NCBI RefSeq assembly: GCF_049943335.1
Contig: NZ_JBNFVY010000012.1
Span: 1 to 64,000 of the forward strand
DNA: 64,000 bases
DNA from: JBNFVY01 sp049943335
GTDB taxonomy: Bacteria; Pseudomonadota; Alphaproteobacteria; Rhodobacterales; Rhodobacteraceae
Direction of reading: 5' to 3'
Positions 43,890-52,265 of this stretch are shown piece after piece. Under the pieces are notes generated by a model. That model did not search any database, was not told the origin of the DNA, and saw only the letters and a program-made list of their open reading frames with translations. The first letter of the stretch is position 1, and the number at the start of each line of letters is the position of its first letter. The position numbers and the translations under genes were made by a program.

Positions 43890-44186
43890 TTACGAGCAAT
43901 AGTCCTGCGCGACCGCGCCAAATGCCTTGTAGCGTTTCCAGAACACCTCGTGGCTGCGGTTGTCCGACTGGCGGATGTCCTGTGCTTTCTGGGGGTCTTT
44001 GAAAAAGCGCGCGGCCATGCGCTGATCGCCCGTGCTGAGCGTCTGATCGGCGACCTGCTGGATGCAGCCGCACAAGGCGCGGCTGGCGCTGCGGTCTGAT
44101 GTCAGACAGGCCCGTTCAATGGTGCCTGCATGGGCGGCGGTTGCGATTACGCTGGCCAGGGCGGCCATCATCAGGGGGTGCTTCAT
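43890..44186 (-). CDS. Small periplasmic protein with conserved cysteines, unknown function
   Basis: 98 residues with a signal peptide ending near residue 20 (IATAAHA). The mature part has four cysteines (ACLTSDR, LCGCIQQVAD, DYCS), consistent with two disulfides, and a helical KAQDIRQSDNRSHEVFWKRY region. I do not know its function; similar small proteins occur in Rhodobacterales. It starts at the ATG at 44186, preferred over the upstream ATG at 44240. Confidence 0.72.
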   Translation of the reverse strand: MKHPLMMAALASVIATAAHAGTIERACLTSDRSASRALCGCIQQVADQTLSTGDQRMAARFFKDPQKAQDIRQSDNRSHEVFWKRYKAFGAVAQDYCS

Positions 44187-44569
44187 GTTTCTGCCTCGAT
44201 CCGTGCGGGGGGCCTGTTTGTTGATCACAGTGTCTCCCACGCTTGGTTAACCCTGCGTGAATCCATGCCAGAAACCGCAACAAAAATCAATCGCGCCGAT
44301 GGTCCTGGGTGCTCGAACGTAGCGTGGTCGGTAGGGCGGCCGAACGCTGGATGGTCGCTGTTTCATGTTTCGCGCGCGGATTCCGCCCCGATGCGCCCAG
44401 ATACACCCAGATACACCCAGAACCGCCCCGATGCGCCCTGATCTGGCCGCCGTTTCCATTCGGCGCGCGCAGCGTGTCTTTGCCCGTGGCGCCGGGATGT
44501 CCGGCGCATCGTGCGGCCAATGTCATCTCCCCTTGCCAATCGGCCGATTCCGCCGCATATCCAGCGGTC
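44187..44569. other. Divergent spacer before lepA with a 10-bp repeat
   Basis: Holds the promoters of the small periplasmic protein and lepA. No gene. At 44381-44440 six degenerate 10-base units follow one another (TTCCGCCCCG, ATGCGCCCAG, ATACACCCAG twice, AACCGCCCCG, ATGCGCCCTG). The lepA frame happens to stay open upstream through this stretch but is not homologous. Confidence 0.6.
44381..44440. repeat. Six degenerate 10-bp tandem repeats upstream of lepA
   Basis: Units of 10 bases with a shared CCC core: two copies of ATACACCCAG are identical, the other four differ at two to five positions. The array is in non-coding DNA about 130 bases before the lepA start. Confidence 0.7.
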
Positions 44570-46369
44570 ATGACCGAACTCGCACAGATCCGCAATTTCT
44601 CGATTGTCGCCCATATTGACCATGGGAAATCGACCCTTGCCGACCGGCTGATCCAGCTGACCGGCACCGTGGCCGAGCGCGACATGAAAGAGCAGATGCT
44701 CGACGCCATGGATATCGAGCGCGAGCGGGGCATCACGATCAAGGCGAACTCGGTGCGGATCGAATATCCGGCCAAGGATGGGCAGACCTATGTGCTCAAC
44801 CTGATCGACACCCCCGGTCACGTCGATTTCGCCTATGAGGTCAGCCGCTCGATGCAGGCGGTCGAAGGATCGCTGCTGGTGGTCGATGCGTCGCAAGGCG
44901 TCGAAGCGCAGACCCTGGCCAACGTCTATCAGGCGATCGACGCCGACCACGAAATCGTGCCGGTGCTGAACAAGATCGACCTGCCCGCCGCCGACCCGGA
45001 CCGCGTGCGCGAAAATATCGAAGACGTGATCGGCATCGAAGCCCATGACGCGGTGGAAATCAGCGCCAAGACGGGGCTGGGCATTCCCGACGTGCTCGAA
45101 GCCATCGTCCAGCGCCTGCCCGCGCCCAAGGGCGAGCGCGACGCGCCGCTCAAGGCGATGCTGGTGGACAGCTGGTATGATCCCTATCTGGGCGTGGTCG
45201 TGTTGATCCGCGTGATGGACGGGGTGATCAAAAAGGGCGATCAGATCCGCATGATGCGCACCGGCGCGACCTACAAGCTGGACAAGCTGGCGGTGCTCAA
45301 ACCCCAGATGGTGGATATCCCGGAACTGGGCCCGGGGGAAATCGGCGTCTTTACCGCGTCGATCAAGCAGGTGCGCGACACCAAGGTCGGCGACACCATC
45401 ACGCATGAGAAAAAGCAATGCGCCGCGCCGCTGCCGGGCTTTAAACCATCGATCCCGGTGGTGTTCTGCGGGCTCTTTCCGGTCGACGCCAACGATTTCG
45501 AAGACCTGCGCGACGCCATCGAAAAGCTGCAACTGAACGACGCCAGCTTCAGCAGCGAAATGGAAACCTCCGCCGCGCTGGGGTTTGGCTTTCGCTGCGG
45601 CTTTCTGGGCCTGCTGCACCTGGAGGTCATCCGCGACCGCCTGGAACGCGAATACGACCTGGACCTGATCACCACCGCGCCCAGCGTTGTCTATCATATC
45701 CACATGAAGGACGGCACGGTCGAAGACCTGCACAACCCCGCCGACATGCCCGACATCACCAGGATCGACCACATCGAGGAACCGCGCATCAAGGCCACGA
45801 TCATGGTGCCCGACGAATACCTGGGCGATGTGCTGAAACTGTGCCAGGATCGGCGCGGCATCCAGATGGACCTGACCTATGCCGGCACCCGCGCCATGGT
45901 CGTCTATGACCTGCCGCTCAACGAAGTCGTGTTCGACTTTTACGACCGGCTCAAATCGGTCACCAAGGGCTATGCCAGCTTTGACTATCAGATGATCGGC
46001 TACCGCGAGGATAACCTGGTCAAGATGTCCGTGCTGGTGAACGAAGAACCCGTCGATGCGCTGTCGATGATGGTGCACCGCGATCGGGCCGAAGCGCGCG
46101 GCCGCGTCATGTGCGAAAAGCTCAAGGAACTGATCCCGCGCCACATGTTCAAGATCCCGATTCAGGCGGCCATCGGCGGCAAGGTCATCGCGCGTGAAAC
46201 CCTGTCGGCCATGCGCAAGGACGTGACCGCCAAATGCTATGGCGGCGATGCGACGCGCAAAAAGAAACTGCTGGAAAAGCAAAAGGCCGGTAAAAAGCGC
46301 ATGCGCCAGTTCGGCAAAGTGGAAATCCCGCAAGAGGCGTTCATCAACGCCCTGAAAATGGACAGCTGA
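44570..46369 (+). CDS. lepA: Elongation factor 4 LepA
   Basis: 599 residues, the usual family length. GTPase motifs G1 AHIDHGKSTLADRL, G3 DTPGHVDFAYEV and G4 NKIDLPAA are intact, followed by EF-G-like domains and the LepA-specific C-terminal domain (GGDATRKKKLLEKQKAGKKR). LepA is a ribosome-associated translational GTPase that back-translocates or aids initiation. The ATG at 44570 is chosen because it directly precedes TELAQIRNFSIVAHIDHGK, the family N-terminus. Confidence 0.96.
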   Translation: MTELAQIRNFSIVAHIDHGKSTLADRLIQLTGTVAERDMKEQMLDAMDIERERGITIKANSVRIEYPAKDGQTYVLNLIDTPGHVDFAYEVSRSMQAVEGSLLVVDASQGVEAQTLANVYQAIDADHEIVPVLNKIDLPAADPDRVRENIEDVIGIEAHDAVEISAKTGLGIPDVLEAIVQRLPAPKGERDAPLKAMLVDSWYDPYLGVVVLIRVMDGVIKKGDQIRMMRTGATYKLDKLAVLKPQMVDIPELGPGEIGVFTASIKQVRDTKVGDTITHEKKQCAAPLPGFKPSIPVVFCGLFPVDANDFEDLRDAIEKLQLNDASFSSEMETSAALGFGFRCGFLGLLHLEVIRDRLEREYDLDLITTAPSVVYHIHMKDGTVEDLHNPADMPDITRIDHIEEPRIKATIMVPDEYLGDVLKLCQDRRGIQMDLTYAGTRAMVVYDLPLNEVVFDFYDRLKSVTKGYASFDYQMIGYREDNLVKMSVLVNEEPVDALSMMVHRDRAEARGRVMCEKLKELIPRHMFKIPIQAAIGGKVIARETLSAMRKDVTAKCYGGDATRKKKLLEKQKAGKKRMRQFGKVEIPQEAFINALKMDS

Positions 46370-46743
46370 CGCCGGCCTTTTTGGCGCCGCGTGCGGGCGC
46401 CGGATCTGCGCGGCGACTGCCCGCCCGGCTTGGCCTGATCCGAGGGATGTGCCCCGTTATTCACTGCGCCCGGCGCGCGCCACCACCGGTCCCACCCCCT
46501 TGGTCCAGCACCGATCCCACCAGTGCCCCGCAGGGCGGGCGCTGCTGCGAATCCCCCACGGCGCGCGCGCCGCATCTGAAGAGACGATCGTCGCGAAACA
46601 CAACCAATGGTAGATTTGCGCGCGCACGATACGCGCCAAAGAGGCTTTAGCGCGGACAAAGCCGTCCGCGACTTTCACTTAGTGCATTGTGCCCCACCCA
46701 TGCATGTTGAACACTGCCCGCTCATATTTTTCGGATGGTTTTC
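46370..46743. other. Spacer between lepA and the PEP-CTERM-like gene
   Basis: No gene seen. The second half is lower in GC than its surroundings. A perfect 7-bp inverted repeat CGCGGAC / GTCCGCG with a six-base spacer lies at 46651-46670, about 75 bases before the next start; it could be an operator or a hairpin. Confidence 0.55.
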
Positions 46744-47535
46744 ATGAAACGATTTTCCCTATTTCTTTTCGCCGTGTTGCTCGGCGCAAATCAAGCGATG
46801 GGGGCGACGGTAGCTCTCACAGATTTCACGCCGCCGCCCGTCAACACGCAGTTCAACCCCTGGGCGTTCACCCATGTCGAAGCGCTGTTGGAAATATCCG
46901 TCGTGGGCATTTCGGGCGATGACTCGGCGCTGCGCCTGAAGACGACAACTGTCGACCGGACCTATGGTCTGCCGTCAAAAACGGCCAGCTATTCTACGCT
47001 GGGTGCAAATCAGGTGCTTGTGTCGGAATTTGAACAGAGCGGCTTTGACCTGCGCAATGTGAATTTGCTCTACGGGCCATATTATGAACGCGCCGCCGAA
47101 AAACGGGACTACACGTTCGAATTCCAGAACTCTGGTGCCGGCGACGCGGTGGTCACCATGCAGGTCCAGACGGGTATCGCCCTGCAGGCCGAATACAACC
47201 CCGCTCATCGGGACAATATCGCAGCCGGCTACGCGGTCACAAATGCATTCGGTGAATCGAGCGAATACGCCACGTCCCTGGGGGCGCTGCACCACTTGGG
47301 GCTCTATTATCCCTATCGCAGCTCATTACTTCCCGACGTGGTCGCCAGCGGGTTTATTGAAACGTCCATATTCTACGTGGATCTGCTGTTGCCCGCCGGA
47401 CAAACCATAAGCGAAAGCGCGCAGTTTCAGATCGGGGCGCTGGCAATCGCGCCGACGCCCGGCGCGTTCCTGTCACTGGCGACGGGTTTGGGCCTGTTCG
47501 GGCTGTGGGGGAAATCGCGCAGGACGCTCGCCTAG
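46744..47535 (+). CDS. Exported protein with a PEP-CTERM/VPLPA-like sorting signal
   Basis: 263 residues with a signal peptide (KRFSLFLFAVLLGANQAMG) and a C-terminal tripartite signal: APTPGAF, a hydrophobic helix LSLATGLGLFGLWG and the basic end KSRR. This is the arrangement that exosortases recognise; the PTP in place of PEP or VPLPA is divergent. The mature part is beta-rich with no catalytic motif I know. GC and codon use are less extreme than in neighbours, which suggests acquisition. No exosortase gene is in the window. Confidence 0.7.
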   Translation: MKRFSLFLFAVLLGANQAMGATVALTDFTPPPVNTQFNPWAFTHVEALLEISVVGISGDDSALRLKTTTVDRTYGLPSKTASYSTLGANQVLVSEFEQSGFDLRNVNLLYGPYYERAAEKRDYTFEFQNSGAGDAVVTMQVQTGIALQAEYNPAHRDNIAAGYAVTNAFGESSEYATSLGALHHLGLYYPYRSSLLPDVVASGFIETSIFYVDLLLPAGQTISESAQFQIGALAIAPTPGAFLSLATGLGLFGLWGKSRRTLA

Positions 47536-47610
47536 GGCAGAGCGTTGGCGCAGACGCTTGTCACAGCCACTTGGCGCCGACGGACAATGCAGACAGGCCG
47601 CGCTTGACCG

Positions 47611-47693
47611 TGGCGCAAGGGCCATGCCGCAGGGGACATAGCGCAAGGGTCATCGCCGCAGGATCATGACGGCGCGCGAATGCCGCAGGGACG
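47611..47693. repeat. Three degenerate 28-bp repeats
   Basis: In the 262-base spacer after the surface protein. Copies at 47611-47638, 47639-47666 and 47667-47693 share GCGCAAGGG, CAT and CCGCAGG words. No gene is visible in the spacer. Confidence 0.6.
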
Positions 47694-47797
47694 GCGCAGG
47701 GACACGGCGCGTTCCAACGTTCGCACGCCCAAAACGGAACCCCGCCCCCTGTTGCACGTTGTCCCCTCAGGTCCACCCAAATGGAAAGGAGCCTGAG

Positions 47798-48010
47798 ATG
47801 TTTGACAGATTGGCATTCGTTCTCGCGCCGCTGACGGTGCTGTGCATCGCCGGGGCGGTCGTGATCGCCGGGATGGCGATGGGGTATTATGCCTGGCCGC
47901 TCTATCTGGTCGCAGGGTTGGTGGGATTGGCCTGCGGGCTGCCCACGGCGTACTGGTCGTCCAAGCGCATCAAGCGCAAGGATCCGAACTGGCCGCGCCA
48001 CCGGTCCTGA
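47798..48010 (+). CDS. Small two-helix membrane protein
   Basis: 70 residues: two hydrophobic segments (LAFVLAPLTVLCIAGAVVIA and WPLYLVAGLVGLACGLP) followed by a basic cytoplasmic tail (SSKRIKRKDPNWPRHR). AAAGGAG lies eight bases before the ATG, and a strong terminator follows. Function unknown. Confidence 0.75.
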   Translation: MFDRLAFVLAPLTVLCIAGAVVIAGMAMGYYAWPLYLVAGLVGLACGLPTAYWSSKRIKRKDPNWPRHRS

Positions 48011-48023
48011 ACCCACCCGAACG

Positions 48024-48061
48024 AAAAACGCCCCCTGCCATCGGCAAGGGGCGTTTTTTTT
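48024..48061. terminator. Bidirectional terminator between the small membrane protein and entericidin genes
   Basis: AAAAACGCCCCCTGCC pairs with GGCAAGGGGCGTTTTT with one mismatch and a three-base loop; there is a T8 run in the plus direction and a T5 run in the minus direction. It serves both convergent genes. Confidence 0.93.
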
Positions 48062-48076
48062 CATGTGGGCGCTAGA

Positions 48077-48220
48077 TCAGTTCGCGATGTCGTCTTCGGC
48101 TTCTACGGCGGCGCCCTGGATGCCTTCGCCAGCGTTTTCGATGTCTTGGCCGGCGCCTTCAATGGTGCTGCAGGCGGCCAGCGACAGGGCAAAGGCGCTG
48201 AGGATCAGGAAGCGGGTCAT
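48077..48220 (-). CDS. Entericidin A/B family lipoprotein
   Basis: 47 residues with a lipoprotein signal: LSAFALSLAACSTIEGAGQD, lipobox LAAC. The mature peptide STIEGAGQDIENAGEGIQGA is the entericidin pattern. It is a small outer-membrane or periplasmic lipoprotein associated with stress or programmed lysis in other bacteria. Starts at the ATG at 48220 with a GGAGAC upstream. Confidence 0.85.
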   Translation of the reverse strand: MTRFLILSAFALSLAACSTIEGAGQDIENAGEGIQGAAVEAEDDIAN

Positions 48221-48334
48221 TGGAAGTCTCCTTGTTGCATGTTTCGAATATAACGCGGGCGGTGCGCGATCGGTTCCCTGATCGCCGCGCCGGGGCGCGC
48301 CGGGGCAGACTCGGTCAAAGGCGGTCTCTGGTCG

Positions 48335-48440
48335 CTGCCCGACGTTCTGCCCGACATTCCGCCCGACAAGGTGCCCGACATTCTGCCCGACAGATATCCG
48401 ACGCCATGCAGACAGTTTGCAGACCGTTTGCAGACGGGGC
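48335..48440. repeat. Five 12-bp repeats then three 11-bp repeats
   Basis: 48335-48394: CTGCCCGACGTT, CTGCCCGACATT, CCGCCCGACAAG, GTGCCCGACATT, CTGCCCGACAGA. 48408-48440: GCAGACAGTTT, GCAGACCGTTT, GCAGACGGGGC. They occupy the 257-base spacer between entericidin and glpR, with no gene. Units are directly adjacent with no unique spacers, so this is not a CRISPR array. Confidence 0.8.
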
Positions 48441-48477
48441 GCGCCGACGCTTTGCCGACGCGGTGCCAAGGGCGTTT

Positions 48478-49263
48478 TCAGCGGGGGTGGGGTGTCTGCG
48501 GCGCTTCGGCGATCACCACCTCGGTTCCCCAATCGCCGCACCGGCGCGCCAGGGCGTCGGGCAGGGGCTGATCGGTGAAAAACGTGTCGATCTCGGACAG
48601 CGAAGCGATGCGCGCCGGGGCCGTGCGCGCCAGTTTCGAATGATCGCTCACAAGGAAAGTTTGCCGTGATTGCCGTAAGATAGCCTGACTGACGCCGACC
48701 TCTTGAATGTCGAAATCCAGCATATCCCCGTCGGTGTCCAGCGCCGAGCATCCCACGATCGCAAGGTCAAACTTGAACTGGCGAATGGTTTCGGCCGCCA
48801 GGTTGCCAACCAGCCCCCCATCGGCCCGGCGCAGGTTTCCCCCAGTCACCACGATTTCGCAATCCGGGTTGGATACCAGAATGTTCGCCACGTTCATGTT
48901 ATTGGTAACAACCAATAAATTTCGGTGATGCCGTAGTTCTTGCGCGACGGATTCGGTCGATGTGCCGATGTTGAGAAACAGGGAAATGTTTTCCGGGACG
49001 CGGGCAGCGCAAGCCCGTGCGATTGCCTTTTTCGCCTGTGGATTCAACGACCTGCGCTCTTCATAGCCGATGTTCACCGTCCCAGAGGGCAAGATCGCCC
49101 CACCGTGCACGCGCTCTAGCCATCCCGCGTCGGCCAGTTCGCTCAGGTCGCGTCGGATCGTCTGCAGCGTGACGTTGAAATGGGCGGCCAGACCTTCGAC
49201 TGTCACCCTGCCATGCCGGCGCGCAATTGCCAGAATTTCGGGGTGGCGAAAGGTCTGTGACAT
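48478..49263 (-). CDS. glpR: DeoR-family glycerol regulon repressor GlpR
   Basis: 261 residues. The DeoR helix-turn-helix GRVTVEGLAAHFNVTLQTIRRDL is at residues 18-40, and the DeoR C-terminal sensor domain (NIGTSTESVAQEL, VVTGGNLRRADGGLVG, FLVSDHSKL) follows. It should release DNA on binding glycerol 3-phosphate. It diverges from glpD across a 291-base spacer with two matching, oppositely oriented operator-like sites, one of them 19 bases from its own start, suggesting autoregulation. Confidence 0.9.
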   Translation of the reverse strand: MSQTFRHPEILAIARRHGRVTVEGLAAHFNVTLQTIRRDLSELADAGWLERVHGGAILPSGTVNIGYEERRSLNPQAKKAIARACAARVPENISLFLNIGTSTESVAQELRHHRNLLVVTNNMNVANILVSNPDCEIVVTGGNLRRADGGLVGNLAAETIRQFKFDLAIVGCSALDTDGDMLDFDIQEVGVSQAILRQSRQTFLVSDHSKLARTAPARIASLSEIDTFFTDQPLPDALARRCGDWGTEVVIAEAPQTPHPR

Positions 49264-49281
49264 AGGAATCCGCGGCTTGGT

Positions 49282-49297
49282 TTTCGCTTATGTTCGC
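49282..49297 (+). promoter_or_regulatory. GlpR operator-like site 1, near glpR start
   Basis: TTTCGCTTATGTTCGC. The same sequence with one change appears on the opposite strand at 49453-49468. It lies 19 bases upstream of the glpR ATG. Confidence 0.65.
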
Positions 49298-49452
49298 ATT
49301 TCGGCGCCAAGACGTCCAGCGCGTCGTTGTGCGATTTGAGTGCCTTATCGGCCATTCTTGTCGAAAGTGGCGGGGAATGTGGGGCTATTGCACCCAAAAT
49401 CATGCAGAGACGTGATTGCGCGACGCTTTGAATACGCTCTACAAACCCCAAA

Positions 49453-49468
49453 GCGAACATAAACGAAA
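49453..49468 (-). promoter_or_regulatory. GlpR operator-like site 2, upstream of glpD
   Basis: On the minus strand TTTCGTTTATGTTCGC, matching site 1 at 15 of 16 positions, 87 bases before the glpD start. The TTTCG direct half-sites are typical of alphaproteobacterial DeoR/GlpR operators. Confidence 0.65.
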
Positions 49469-49517
49469 TAGTTTTTGTTTCTTTTTTTCGGGAATCGCGC
49501 GATACTTGCATCAGACT

Positions 49518-49547
49518 TTCGCGTTCTGAGAGTTCGCGTTCTGGGAG
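49518..49547 (+). repeat. Duplicated 15-bp element over the glpD ribosome binding site
   Basis: TTCGCGTTCTGAGAG (49518-49532) followed directly by TTCGCGTTCTGGGAG (49533-49547), the latter ending in the glpD ribosome binding site GGGAGGAG. A tandem duplication in the leader that could alter translation. Confidence 0.75.
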
Positions 49548-49554
49548 GAGGCGC

Positions 49555-51153
49555 ATGGCCGCACCATCGGAACAGTCACCCGTCGATCTCTTTATTATCG
49601 GTGGCGGGATCAACGGCTGCGGGATCGCACGCGATGCTGCCGGCAGGGGTCTGTCTGTCCGTTTGGCCGAAAAGAACGATCTGGCCTCGGCGACCTCGTC
49701 CGCGTCTACCAAACTGTTTCACGGCGGGCTGAGGTATCTTGAGTATTTCGAAATTCGCCTTGTGCGCGAGGCGTTGATCGAACGCGAAGTGCTGCTGCGC
49801 GCGATGCCCCATATCAGTTGGCCGATGCGCTTTGTGCTGCCCTATCACCCTGATATGCGGTTCGAAAATGACACCCCGACGTCGAAACTGCTTGGGTTGG
49901 TCATGCCATGGATGCGCGGCCGGCGGCCGGCCTGGCTGATCCGGCTGGGCCTGTTTCTTTATGATCATCTGGGGGGGCGCAAACTCTTGCCCGCCACCAC
50001 TACGGTGCGCCTGCACGGGACACCCGAAGGCGCCCCATTAGAGGATCGGTTCGAAAAGGCGTTCGAGTATTCCGATTGCTGGGTCGAGGATTCGCGTCTG
50101 GTCGTGCTGAACGCACGGGATGCACAGGCCCGTGGTGCCCAAATCATGACCCACACGCGGGTCGTGTCGGCCCATGTTGAAAACGGCCTCTGGCATGTCA
50201 CCACCGAGGCCGCTGGCGGGCATCGCGCAACGCATGTTGCCAAGATGCTGGTGAATGCGGGCGGCCCGTGGGTCGGCGACATCTTGCACAACACCGTGCG
50301 GATCAACAGCAGCGAAGGCGTGCGGCTGGTGCGTGGCAGTCACATCGTGACGGCGCGCCTTTTTGAGCACGACAAATGTTATTTCTTCCAGGGCACGGAC
50401 GGGCGGATCATTTTCGCCATTCCCTACGAGCAGGACTTCACCCTGATCGGCACCACCGACCAAGAGCATGACGATCCCGACATCGCGCCGGTCTGTACGC
50501 CCGGCGAACAGCAATACCTAATCGATTTCGCGAACGCGTATTTCAAGAGTGACATCGGCCCCGCCGACGTGGTCTGGACCTATTCCGGGGTGCGCCCGCT
50601 TTATGACGATGGCGCATCGAGCGCGACAGCCGCGACGCGCGATTATACGCTCAAGGTCGATACCAGCGCGGGCGCGCCAGTGCTGAATGTGTTTGGCGGC
50701 AAGATCACCACCTACCGGCGCCTGGCCGAATCCGCACTGAAAAAGATGTCTGCGCATATCGCGGTGGCAAAGGGGGACTGGACGGCGGGCGTGGCGCTGC
50801 CCGGCGGCGCCTTTGCCGTCGGCGAGGTCGACGACATGATCGCGCGGCTGGTGTCGTCCTATCCCTTCCTGTCGGATTTCTGGGCGCGCCGTCTGATCCG
50901 GGCCTATGGCACCGAGGCATGGGACATTCTGGGCAGCGCAAAAAAGCTGGATGATCTGGGCGGGATGTTCGGCGCGACACTGACCGCGCATGAGGTCGAA
51001 TGGCTGATGCACAACGAATACGCACGCGGCGCCGAAGACATCCTTTGGCGGCGCAGCAAGCTGGGCCTGCGTGTCTCGGGCGATCAGGTGAAAGCACTGC
51101 AGGACTATATGGATGACCGTTTGCGCCAGCGCGAAGCTGCTGCAGCGGAATGA
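49555..51153 (+). CDS. glpD: Glycerol-3-phosphate dehydrogenase (aerobic, FAD) GlpD
   Basis: 532 residues. FAD dinucleotide motif FIIGGGINGCGIARDAAGRG at residues 11-30, LASATSSASTKLFHGGLRYL (GlpD signature) at about 43-62, and a C-terminal DAO domain (FGGKITTYRRLAESAL). Membrane-associated; passes electrons from glycerol 3-phosphate to quinone. First gene of the glpD-glpK unit; start supported by GGGAGGAG. Confidence 0.96.
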   Translation: MAAPSEQSPVDLFIIGGGINGCGIARDAAGRGLSVRLAEKNDLASATSSASTKLFHGGLRYLEYFEIRLVREALIEREVLLRAMPHISWPMRFVLPYHPDMRFENDTPTSKLLGLVMPWMRGRRPAWLIRLGLFLYDHLGGRKLLPATTTVRLHGTPEGAPLEDRFEKAFEYSDCWVEDSRLVVLNARDAQARGAQIMTHTRVVSAHVENGLWHVTTEAAGGHRATHVAKMLVNAGGPWVGDILHNTVRINSSEGVRLVRGSHIVTARLFEHDKCYFFQGTDGRIIFAIPYEQDFTLIGTTDQEHDDPDIAPVCTPGEQQYLIDFANAYFKSDIGPADVVWTYSGVRPLYDDGASSATAATRDYTLKVDTSAGAPVLNVFGGKITTYRRLAESALKKMSAHIAVAKGDWTAGVALPGGAFAVGEVDDMIARLVSSYPFLSDFWARRLIRAYGTEAWDILGSAKKLDDLGGMFGATLTAHEVEWLMHNEYARGAEDILWRRSKLGLRVSGDQVKALQDYMDDRLRQREAAAAE

Positions 51154-51167
51154 AAAGGGGGCGGCGC

Positions 51168-52256
51168 ATGACGCTGGAACTGAAGGGCGTGTCGAAGATC
51201 GTGGGGCGGGACACCCACATCGCACCGACCGACCTGACATTGGACACCGGCACGATGAACGTGCTGCTGGGGCCCACCCTGTCGGGCAAGACCACGCTGA
51301 TGCGGCTTATGGCGGGGCTGGAACAGCCCAGCGACGGGCGCGTGTTCTGGCAGGGCGAGGATGTGACCGGGATGCGGGTGCAGGATCGGCAAGTCGCCAT
51401 GGTCTACCAGCAATTCATCAACTACCCATCGATGAGCGTTTACGACAACATCGCCTCACCGATGAAATTGATGGGCGTCGAGCGCGCCGAAATCGATCGC
51501 CGCGTCCGCGACACCGCCGATATGCTCAAGCTCACCCCAATGCTTGATCGCAAGCCGCAGGAACTTTCGGGCGGGCAGCAGCAGCGCTGTGCTCTGGCGC
51601 GGGCACTGGTCAAGAACGCCGGGCTGGTGCTGTTGGATGAACCGCTGGCCAACCTGGACTACAAACTGCGCGAAGAGTTACGGATCGAAATTCCGCGCAT
51701 CTTCGAAGAAAGCGGCGCGATCTTTGTCTATGCCACCACCGAGCCGGAAGAAGCCCTGCTGCTGGGTGGCAACACCGCGACACTGTGGCAGGGGGGCGTG
51801 ACCCAGTTCGGCCCGACGCCGCAGGTCTATCGTCGGCCGGTCGATGCAACGACGGCCCGGGTTTTCAGCGATCCGCCGATGAATTTCCTGCCCATTGCCA
51901 AGGCCGGGGCCAAGCTGATTTTCGGCGACGGTCAGAGCGCCATAGCGGCCGGCAATCTGGCCGGGCTGGCCGATGGCCGCTACACCGCCGGTTTCCGTCC
52001 CAACCACTTGGAAATCAAGCAGCACACGCCGGACGCGATGAAGTTCACGGCGACGCTGAGCGTAACCGAACTGACCGGATCGGAAACTTTCGTGCATCTG
52101 GATCATCACGGGCAACGCTGGGTCGGACTGATTCACGGGGTGCACGATCTGACCATTGGGGCGGCGCTGGATGTCTGGCTGGACCCCGGCCATGTCTATG
52201 TCTTTGACGAAAATGGCAAACTGGTCGTGCCTGCGGCCTACGCCGTGGCAGCATAG
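51168..52256 (+). CDS. glpS: Glycerol ABC transporter ATPase GlpS (switch histidine missing)
   Basis: 362 residues, MalK-like. Walker A LGPTLSGKTT, Q-loop MVYQQFINYPSMSVYDN, an intact signature LSGGQQQRCALARAL and Walker B VLLDEPLANLD. At the H-loop it reads YATTEPEEAL where the consensus (and SmoK in this window) is YVTHDQVEAM, so the switch His is Thr. A TOBE-like C-terminal domain follows (FRPNHLEI). The start at 51168 has AAAAGGGGG upstream; an alternative ATG at 51150 overlaps the glpD stop. Gene order matches the glpSTPQUV glycerol transporter of rhizobia. Confidence 0.9.
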   Translation: MTLELKGVSKIVGRDTHIAPTDLTLDTGTMNVLLGPTLSGKTTLMRLMAGLEQPSDGRVFWQGEDVTGMRVQDRQVAMVYQQFINYPSMSVYDNIASPMKLMGVERAEIDRRVRDTADMLKLTPMLDRKPQELSGGQQQRCALARALVKNAGLVLLDEPLANLDYKLREELRIEIPRIFEESGAIFVYATTEPEEALLLGGNTATLWQGGVTQFGPTPQVYRRPVDATTARVFSDPPMNFLPIAKAGAKLIFGDGQSAIAAGNLAGLADGRYTAGFRPNHLEIKQHTPDAMKFTATLSVTELTGSETFVHLDHHGQRWVGLIHGVHDLTIGAALDVWLDPGHVYVFDENGKLVVPAAYAVAA

Positions 52257-52265
52257 GGGGAGATC

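Noticed and set aside
44363..46333. 656-codon open frame antisense to lepA
   Set aside because: Shadow of lepA in a high-GC genome; low-complexity His/Asp/Gln-rich translation without a start context.
48335..48440. Repeat array considered as a CRISPR
   Set aside because: Units are 11-12 bp and contiguous, with no unique spacers, no leader and no cas genes.
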